From DASSUW01 sp963792385 (GTDB lineage Bacteria > Actinomycetota > Thermoleophilia > Solirubrobacterales > Solirubrobacteraceae): a DNA stretch of 64,000 bases. This document shows, one piece after another, positions 59,721 to 64,000 of the stretch. How positions within the stretch are numbered: position 1 is the stretch's first letter; every line of letters starts with the position of its first letter. The stretch spans positions 186,001-250,000 of the forward strand of contig CAWBVZ010000003.1 of assembly GCA_963792385.1 (NCBI GenBank), given 5' to 3'. Made by a program: the position numbers and the translations under genes. The notes beneath the pieces are model-generated. The model did not search any database. It was not told where the DNA came from and worked only from the letters and a program-made list of their open reading frames with translations.

Positions 59721-60659
59721 CTAGCCGTCAGCGGTGATGCGGGTGGCCAGCTCACCGAGCACGCGCATCGCGTCCTCGTTCTCGATCTGGCACGTTCCGG
59801 CCGCCTCGTGGCCGCCGCCGCCGTAGGCCAGCATCAGCTCGCCGACGTTCGTGGCGCTGGTGCGGTCGATGATCGACTTGCCGGTGGCGAACACCGTGTT
59901 CTGCTGCTTCAGGCCCCACAGGACGTGGATCGAGATGTTGCAGAGCGGGAACAGCGCGTAGATCGTGAAGCGGTTCGTCGGGTGGATGACCTCCTCCTCG
60001 CGGAGGTCGAGCACCACGAGGTTGCCGTGCACGGTCGCGCAGCGCTTGATCTGCTCGACGGCGAGGTCGGCGTGCTCGAAGTACAGGTCGACGCGCTCGG
60101 CGACGTCGGGCGTGGCGAGGATGTCCTCGACGCTCGTCGTCGTGCAGGCGTCGATCAGCTGCATCATCAGCTGGTAGTTCGAGATCCGGAAGTCGCGGAA
60201 GCGGCCGAGCCCGGTGCGCGGGTCCATCAGGAAGTTGAGCAGCACCCAGCCGGTCGGGTGAAGGATCTCGCCGAGCGTGAACTGGGCGGCGTCGCTCTTG
60301 TCGACCGCGTCCATCAGATCCTCGATGCCGGGGAAGCTCCCCGCGCCGCCGAAGTGCTCGTACACCACGCGGGCGGCCGAATCGGCGCCGGGCACGATCA
60401 CGTGGTTGGCCGGGTGGCCGGCGACGCGGATCGTCTCTGAGTGGTGGTGGTCGAACGCGATGTGCACGCCGGGGTGGTACGGGAGATTGGTGGTGATGTC
60501 ACCCGCGCCGATCTCGACCTTGCCGTCCTGAACATCCTTGGGATGAACGAACTTGACGTCGTCGAGGATGCCGAGGTGCTTGAGAAGGGCGGCGCACACC
60601 AGCCCGTCGAAATCACTGCGCGTGACGAGCCGGAAGCGCTCTGCCTGAAGCTGGGTCAT
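59721..60659 (-). CDS. DHH-family phosphoesterase-like protein
   Basis: A 312-residue protein. RSDFDGLVCAALLKHLG has the metal-binding D-x-D motif, and IAFDHHHSE the DHH-like second motif; GGGGHEAAGTCQI is the DHHA1-like glycine-rich motif. It lacks the full RecJ core, so it may act on small phosphodiesters or pyrophosphates. The substrate is unknown. ATG 60659 precedes MTQLQAERFRLVTRSDFDG. It is divergent from the lipoprotein at 60721 by 61 bp. Confidence 0.82.
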   Translation of the reverse strand: MTQLQAERFRLVTRSDFDGLVCAALLKHLGILDDVKFVHPKDVQDGKVEIGAGDITTNLPYHPGVHIAFDHHHSETIRVAGHPANHVIVPGADSAARVVYEHFGGAGSFPGIEDLMDAVDKSDAAQFTLGEILHPTGWVLLNFLMDPRTGLGRFRDFRISNYQLMMQLIDACTTTSVEDILATPDVAERVDLYFEHADLAVEQIKRCATVHGNLVVLDLREEEVIHPTNRFTIYALFPLCNISIHVLWGLKQQNTVFATGKSIIDRTSATNVGELMLAYGGGGHEAAGTCQIENEDAMRVLGELATRITADG

Positions 60660-60720
60660 GAGGAGTGCATCGGCAGAACAGGTCGTTTGCTTCAGGTCGG
60701 CGACAGGTACGGTGCGAAGC

Positions 60721-61236
60721 ATGACCCGCGCTCTCCTCATGCTCACGTTCGCCCTCGCCCTGCTCGCCGGTTGCGGAGGCGGGGACGACGGCGGGGATTC
60801 GGGCGGCGGCGGGGACGCGCTCTCGAAGGACGAGTTCGTCGCCGAGGCGAACAAGATCTGCCGCGAGGGCGAGCAGAAGATCACCGAGACCACCAAGGAC
60901 TCGCAGGCGAAGATCCAGGAGGCGAAGACCCAGGAGGACCAGCAGAAGGTCGTCGCCGACGTGCTCGAGGACACCGCGAAGGAGTACGACCCCTACCTCG
61001 AGCGGCTCAAGGACCTCAACCCGCCGCAGGAGCTCTCCGACGACTGGGACAAGTTCGTCACCGGGGTCAGCGACGCGTTCGAGCTGATCCCGGAGCTGGC
61101 CGACGCCACCCGCGAGGGCGACCGCCAGAAGCTCCAGGAGCTGACCGACCAGTTCACGAAGCTCGGCGACGACACGCGTCCGTTCGCCCAGACCAACAAG
61201 CTGGACGACTGCCTGCCGGACAACTCGGGCGCGTAG
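60721..61236 (+). CDS. Small lipoprotein
   Basis: A 171-residue lipoprotein. The signal peptide ends in the lipobox LLAGC (residues 13-17), then a Gly/Asp-rich linker and a charged helical domain (SKDEFVAEANKICREGEQKI and DVLEDTAKEYDPYLERLKDLNPPQEL). This resembles other actinobacterial cell-surface lipoproteins of unknown function. TACGGT lies 7 nt upstream of the ATG, implying a leaderless message. It ends 7 bp from the convergent TetR gene. Confidence 0.75.
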   Translation: MTRALLMLTFALALLAGCGGGDDGGDSGGGGDALSKDEFVAEANKICREGEQKITETTKDSQAKIQEAKTQEDQQKVVADVLEDTAKEYDPYLERLKDLNPPQELSDDWDKFVTGVSDAFELIPELADATREGDRQKLQELTDQFTKLGDDTRPFAQTNKLDDCLPDNSGA

Positions 61237-61243
61237 GCCCGCG

Positions 61244-61849
61244 TCAGCGCGGCCGCAACCCGTCCAGGGCGCTCGCCACCACGGCGTCGGCGTATTCGGC
61301 CGTGAGCGGACCGCTGCGCTGAAGCCAGCGGCTGAACAGCGGGCCCCAGATCATGTCGATGGCCACGTCGAGGTCGAGCGCGTCGCCCAGCTGCCCGGCC
61401 CGCTGCGCGCTGCCCAGCCGCTCGCGCTTGGCCTGCTGCAGCGGCTCATCGAGCCACTCGGAGTAGGTCGCCGCCAGCGCAGGATCGTGCTGTAGCTCTG
61501 TGGCGAGCGCGCGCATCGGCGCGTCGTAGCGCGGATCGTTCAGCTCCTCGACGGTGGCGCGTAGAACGAGCTTGAGGTCGGCTTCGAGGTCGCCGGTGTC
61601 CGGCAGTGCGGCCGCTTCGCCGTCCTGGCCCTCGCTGAGGGCGAGGAGCGCGTCGAGCAGCACGGCTCCCTTGGAGGGCCACCAGCGGTAGATCGTCTGC
61701 TTGCCGACGCCGGCCCGCGCAGCGATGCCCTCGATGCTCAGCTTCGCGTACCCGACCTCGCCGACGAGGTCGAGCGCCGCCGCCAGGATCGCGCGCCGCG
61801 ACGCGTCGCTACGGCGGGTGGAGTTCGGGGGGGTCCTGGGCTCGGACAC
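61244..61849 (-). CDS. TetR-family repressor
   Basis: A 201-residue regulator. The helix-turn-helix is in residues 15-60 (RRAILAAALDLVGEVGYAKLSIEGIAARAGVGKQTIYRWWPSKGAVLLDALL in overview); a C-terminal ligand domain of the TetR_C_11/16 type follows. It is divergent from the SDR gene, and two AGACGAACCGGTTCGTCT-like sites lie in the gap, so it probably represses the SDR gene and itself. The GTG start is at 61849. The inducer is unknown. Confidence 0.88.
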   Translation of the reverse strand: MSEPRTPPNSTRRSDASRRAILAAALDLVGEVGYAKLSIEGIAARAGVGKQTIYRWWPSKGAVLLDALLALSEGQDGEAAALPDTGDLEADLKLVLRATVEELNDPRYDAPMRALATELQHDPALAATYSEWLDEPLQQAKRERLGSAQRAGQLGDALDLDVAIDMIWGPLFSRWLQRSGPLTAEYADAVVASALDGLRPR

Positions 61850-61865
61850 GCGGCGGGACCGTATC

Positions 61866-61945
61866 AGACGAGACGGTTCGTCTTGACAAAGTCTAGGCGT
61901 CGCTGCATAGTGGTCGAGCACGTTGTGAACCGGACCGGTTCGTCT
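61866..61945 (+). promoter_or_regulatory. SDR promoter with two TetR-type operators
   Basis: Site 1 (61866-61883) AGACGA-N6-TCGTCT overlaps a near-consensus -35, TTGACA (61883-61888). The -10, CATAGT (61906-61911), follows after 17 bp. Site 2 (61928-61945) shares the half CGGTTCGTCT and includes the perfect palindrome GAACCGG-A-CCGGTTC (61927-61941). Both match the ideal AGACGAACCGGTTCGTCT. A dimer at each would block the promoter and the transcript start. Confidence 0.75.
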
Positions 61946-61969
61946 CGACTCGCTAGCGAAAGGCTCAAG

Positions 61970-62830
61970 ATGCGCACCCAAGACACCACCGCTCACCGCG
62001 TCTGGTTCATCACGGGCGCCAGCCGTGGCCTCGGCCACGCGTTCACCGAGGCCGCACTCGCCGCCGGCGACCGCGTGGTCGCCGCCGCCCGGACCGTCAC
62101 GGGACTGAACGACGTCGCGGCCGAGCACGGCGATCGCCTGTTGCGCCTGTCCGTCGACGTCACCGACCGCGCTGCCGTGCTTGCCGCTGTCGGCACGGCG
62201 GTCCATCGCTTCGGTCGCCTCGACATCGTCGTGAACAACGCCGGCACGCTGTCCTTGGGCATGGTCGAGGAGTTCACCGAGGCCGAGGCACGTGCCCAGA
62301 TCGAGACGAACTTCTTCGGCGCCCTGTGGGTCAGCCAGGCCGTACTCCCGCAGCTGCGCGCGCAGCGCTCCGGGCACATCGTCCAGGTCTCCAGCATCGG
62401 CGCGCTCGCCGGCTTTCCCTCCACCGGGATGTACGGCGCGAGCAAGTCCGCGCTGGAAGGCATGAGCGAGGCGCTGGCCGCGGAGGTGGCCCGGTTTGGC
62501 GTCAAGCTCACGATCGTCGAGCCCGGCGGCTACTGGACCGACCTCTACACCAGCATGCGGCAGGCCATTCCCCTCCCGGCCTACGCGCCGCTGCGTGCCG
62601 AACTGGAGGCGGAGTGGGCCGAAGGCTCGATCGACAGCGAGCCGCAACTCGCCGCCGAAGCCCTGATGAAGCTGGTCGACAGCGATGACCCGCCGCTGCG
62701 GCTGCTGCTCGGCAGCGCGGTCTACGATCTCGCCTTCGACATCGCGCGGCAGCGGATGGACACGTGGGCCGGTTGGGAGCAGGTGAGCCGCGCCGCGGAA
62801 CGTGCCGTCGCCGCGCCGGCGACGAGCTGA
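61970..62830 (+). CDS. Short-chain dehydrogenase/reductase
   Basis: A 286-residue classical SDR. VWFITGASRGLGHAFTEAAL binds NAD(P); NNAG and the Ser-Tyr-Lys catalytic set (VSSIGALAG and YGASKSALEG) are present. The length and late region (GYWTDLYTSMRQAIPL) fit oxidoreductases of unknown substrate. ATG 61970 is preceded by AAAGG and lies behind a TetR-controlled promoter. The next gene starts directly after its stop. Confidence 0.9.
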   Translation: MRTQDTTAHRVWFITGASRGLGHAFTEAALAAGDRVVAAARTVTGLNDVAAEHGDRLLRLSVDVTDRAAVLAAVGTAVHRFGRLDIVVNNAGTLSLGMVEEFTEAEARAQIETNFFGALWVSQAVLPQLRAQRSGHIVQVSSIGALAGFPSTGMYGASKSALEGMSEALAAEVARFGVKLTIVEPGGYWTDLYTSMRQAIPLPAYAPLRAELEAEWAEGSIDSEPQLAAEALMKLVDSDDPPLRLLLGSAVYDLAFDIARQRMDTWAGWEQVSRAAERAVAAPATS

Positions 62831-63346
62831 TTGCCATTGCCACCAACCTGGACCATCCGCCCTGAGTCCCCCGGTGATCGCCAGGCGGTCCGCGATGTCG
62901 TCCTCGCCGCGTTCCCGACGCCCGAGGAGGCCGACCTCGTGGATGCCCTGCGCGTCGATCCGGCGTGGCTCCCCGGCCTGTCGATCGTGGCGTCGGCGCC
63001 CGACGGCACGATCGCCGCGCACGTGCTCCTCACCCGCTGCCACGTCGACGATGCGCCGGCACTCGCGCTGGCCCCGTGCGCCGTCCTGCCCGCCTACCAA
63101 CGACAAGGCGCCGGATCTGCCGCGATCGGCGCAGGGCTGGACGCCGCCCGTGAACAGGGCGAGAACCTGGTGCTGGTCCTCGGCCATCCTGAGTACTACC
63201 CGAGGTTCGGCTTCACGCCGGCCTCCGGTTACGGGATCCGGCCGCCGTTCGACGTGCCCGACGAGGCGATGATGGCGCTCGCCCTCGACGACACTCGCGC
63301 CGTCCCGCGGGGCACGATCCGCTATCCGGGTCCGTTCGGCGTCTGA
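62831..63346 (+). CDS. GNAT family N-acetyltransferase
   Basis: A 171-residue acetyltransferase. TWTIRPESPGDRQAVRDVVLAAFPTPEEADLVDALR, LLTRCHVDDAPALALAPCAVLPAYQRQGAGSAAIGAGLDAARE with the Q-x-x-G-x-G acetyl-CoA loop, and VLGHPEYYPRFGFTPAS match YhbS/GNAT proteins. Start TTG follows the SDR stop immediately. It is probably in the SDR operon. The substrate is unknown. Confidence 0.85.
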   Translation: MPLPPTWTIRPESPGDRQAVRDVVLAAFPTPEEADLVDALRVDPAWLPGLSIVASAPDGTIAAHVLLTRCHVDDAPALALAPCAVLPAYQRQGAGSAAIGAGLDAAREQGENLVLVLGHPEYYPRFGFTPASGYGIRPPFDVPDEAMMALALDDTRAVPRGTIRYPGPFGV

Positions 63347-63365
63347 GCCGTAGTCTCCGCGGGCC

Positions 63366-63839
63366 GTGAGCGAACTCGAGCTGACGCGAACGCGCGACGA
63401 TCGCCGCCTGTACGCGCTCGGCGACGTGGGCACCGTGCGCCTGAAGGGGTGGGCGTCACGGGCCGCGAGCGCAGAGGCGAAGGGCCGCAGCTGGGAGATC
63501 TCCCGCCGCGGGATCCTGCGCCAGGCGGTCGAGGCGAGCGATGCGGCAGGCACGACGATCGGGCGGTTCAGCACGCGCGGCATCCGCCGCGGCGGCGCGC
63601 TGTACTGGCACGATCGCGAGTTCGCGCTGCGCCCGGCGAGCCGCTGGCGCGAGCGCTACGCGTTGGTGGACGGCGACCGCGAGCTCGCTGTCTTCGACGG
63701 CAAGGGCTGGGGCAAGCGGCCGGTCAAGGTCACGGTCGACGACCCGCGCTCAGTGGATCCGGGGCTGCTGCTGTTCGCCGCATTCGTCGTGCACGGGCTG
63801 GCCGAGGACGCCAGCGCCGCCGCGTCGGCGGGCGCCTGA
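63366..63839 (+). CDS. Hypothetical protein (possible LURP-one-like fold)
   Basis: A 157-residue basic protein without signal peptide: SWEISRRGILRQAVEASDAAGTTIGRF, RERYALVDGDRELAVFDGKGWGKRPVKVTVDDP and a helical end (LLLFAAFVVHGLAED). The alternating strands with F-x-x-R/G-x-G phrasing recall LURP-one-related beta-barrels, but this is uncertain. GTG start 63366. Confidence 0.5.
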   Translation: MSELELTRTRDDRRLYALGDVGTVRLKGWASRAASAEAKGRSWEISRRGILRQAVEASDAAGTTIGRFSTRGIRRGGALYWHDREFALRPASRWRERYALVDGDRELAVFDGKGWGKRPVKVTVDDPRSVDPGLLLFAAFVVHGLAEDASAAASAGA

Positions 63840-63923
63840 CGCGCACGCGGTCCATGTTCCCAACCTGGCCGGCGCGTCGGGGGTCGTACGAGCGACACCC
63901 AACGCCCCAGGAAGGGAAGCACC

Positions 63924-64000
63924 ATGTTCAAGATCACACGCCGGGCCGTCGTACACCTGCGCCGCAACGCGGTCGGGTACCTCGCGCTCTCGATTGCTCT
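63924..64000 (+). CDS. Start of a probable exported protein, 3' end outside the window
   Basis: The first 25 codons encode FKITRRAVVHLRRNAVG, then YLALSIA, a signal or anchor sequence of the form common in Thermoleophilia (a basic stretch followed by ALF/SIALGGTAYA). GGAAGGGAA lies 8 nt before the ATG. The rest is beyond the window. Confidence 0.6.
   Translation, partial: MFKITRRAVVHLRRNAVGYLALSIA

Overview
The window is high-GC DNA with tightly packed genes. Stop and start codons very often overlap (ATGA, GTGA, TTGA, TGATG), and GTG and TTG starts are common. The gene families suggest an actinobacterium of class Thermoleophilia, probably Solirubrobacterales: LAL-type LuxR regulators, a WhiG/FliA-like sigma factor, SHOCT, DUF6325 and DUF1254 proteins, and a final partial gene with a VGYLALSIA-type N-terminus. 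This placement is inference from gene content. I found no rRNA, tRNA, CRISPR array, insertion sequence or prophage.

Positions 1-38,250 look like one stress and energy region. On the minus strand zwf, a GH15 glucosidase/trehalase, a GMC oxidoreductase, type II NADH dehydrogenase and cydA form one overlapping operon. Beyond it lie a sulfatase, many small membrane or general-stress proteins (DUF4239, DUF6458, DUF6325, DUF1269, SHOCT, USP, YihY, RDD, AI-2E) and an unusual density of regulators: two membrane histidine kinases, two response regulators, two LAL-type LuxR proteins, a PAS-LuxR protein, a PAS-only protein and a STAS protein.

The main discovery is a 17-bp inverted motif, TCRYCC-N5-GGGTGA, present nine times in intergenic DNA between 6.9 and 38.2 kb. 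In seven of eight promoters exactly 22 bp separate it from a -10-like hexamer with the pattern xANNxT; in the eighth the gap is 21 bp. This would centre the site near -43, the position of a class II activator. In four cases the ATG follows the -10 element by only 6-7 nt, which implies leaderless mRNAs. The motif links the zwf/respiratory operon, a DUF6325-like gene, the DUF4239 pair, a holin-phosphodiesterase fusion, a three-gene membrane operon, an aldose epimerase, a DUF1254-STAS-PAS-LuxR operon and one LAL regulator into a putative, apparently undescribed regulon.

Positions 38,260-51,640 hold mixed housekeeping and accessory genes: an AI-2E protein, a metallo-hydrolase, DegV, a sugar epimerase, two YCII proteins with an ECF sigma factor, a FliA-like sigma factor, an mtnA operon with two zinc dehydrogenases, an ABC-2 exporter and an amino acid permease. 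A 156-nt intergenic segment at 51,643-51,798 is closed by a perfect 16-bp stem and looks like a structured RNA. Positions 51,800-64,000 contain an Fe-S trafficking module (Grx4, BolA, ErpA), a secreted glycosidase, a 31-bp tandem repeat, an FAD monooxygenase that may have been acquired, redox and repair genes, and a TetR/SDR pair with clear operators.

Four genes (zwf, a LAL regulator, degV and a sugar epimerase) are each split by what looks like exactly one extra base in a G run or GC repeat. Sequencing error is more likely than gene decay, so I annotate each as one gene with a frameshift.
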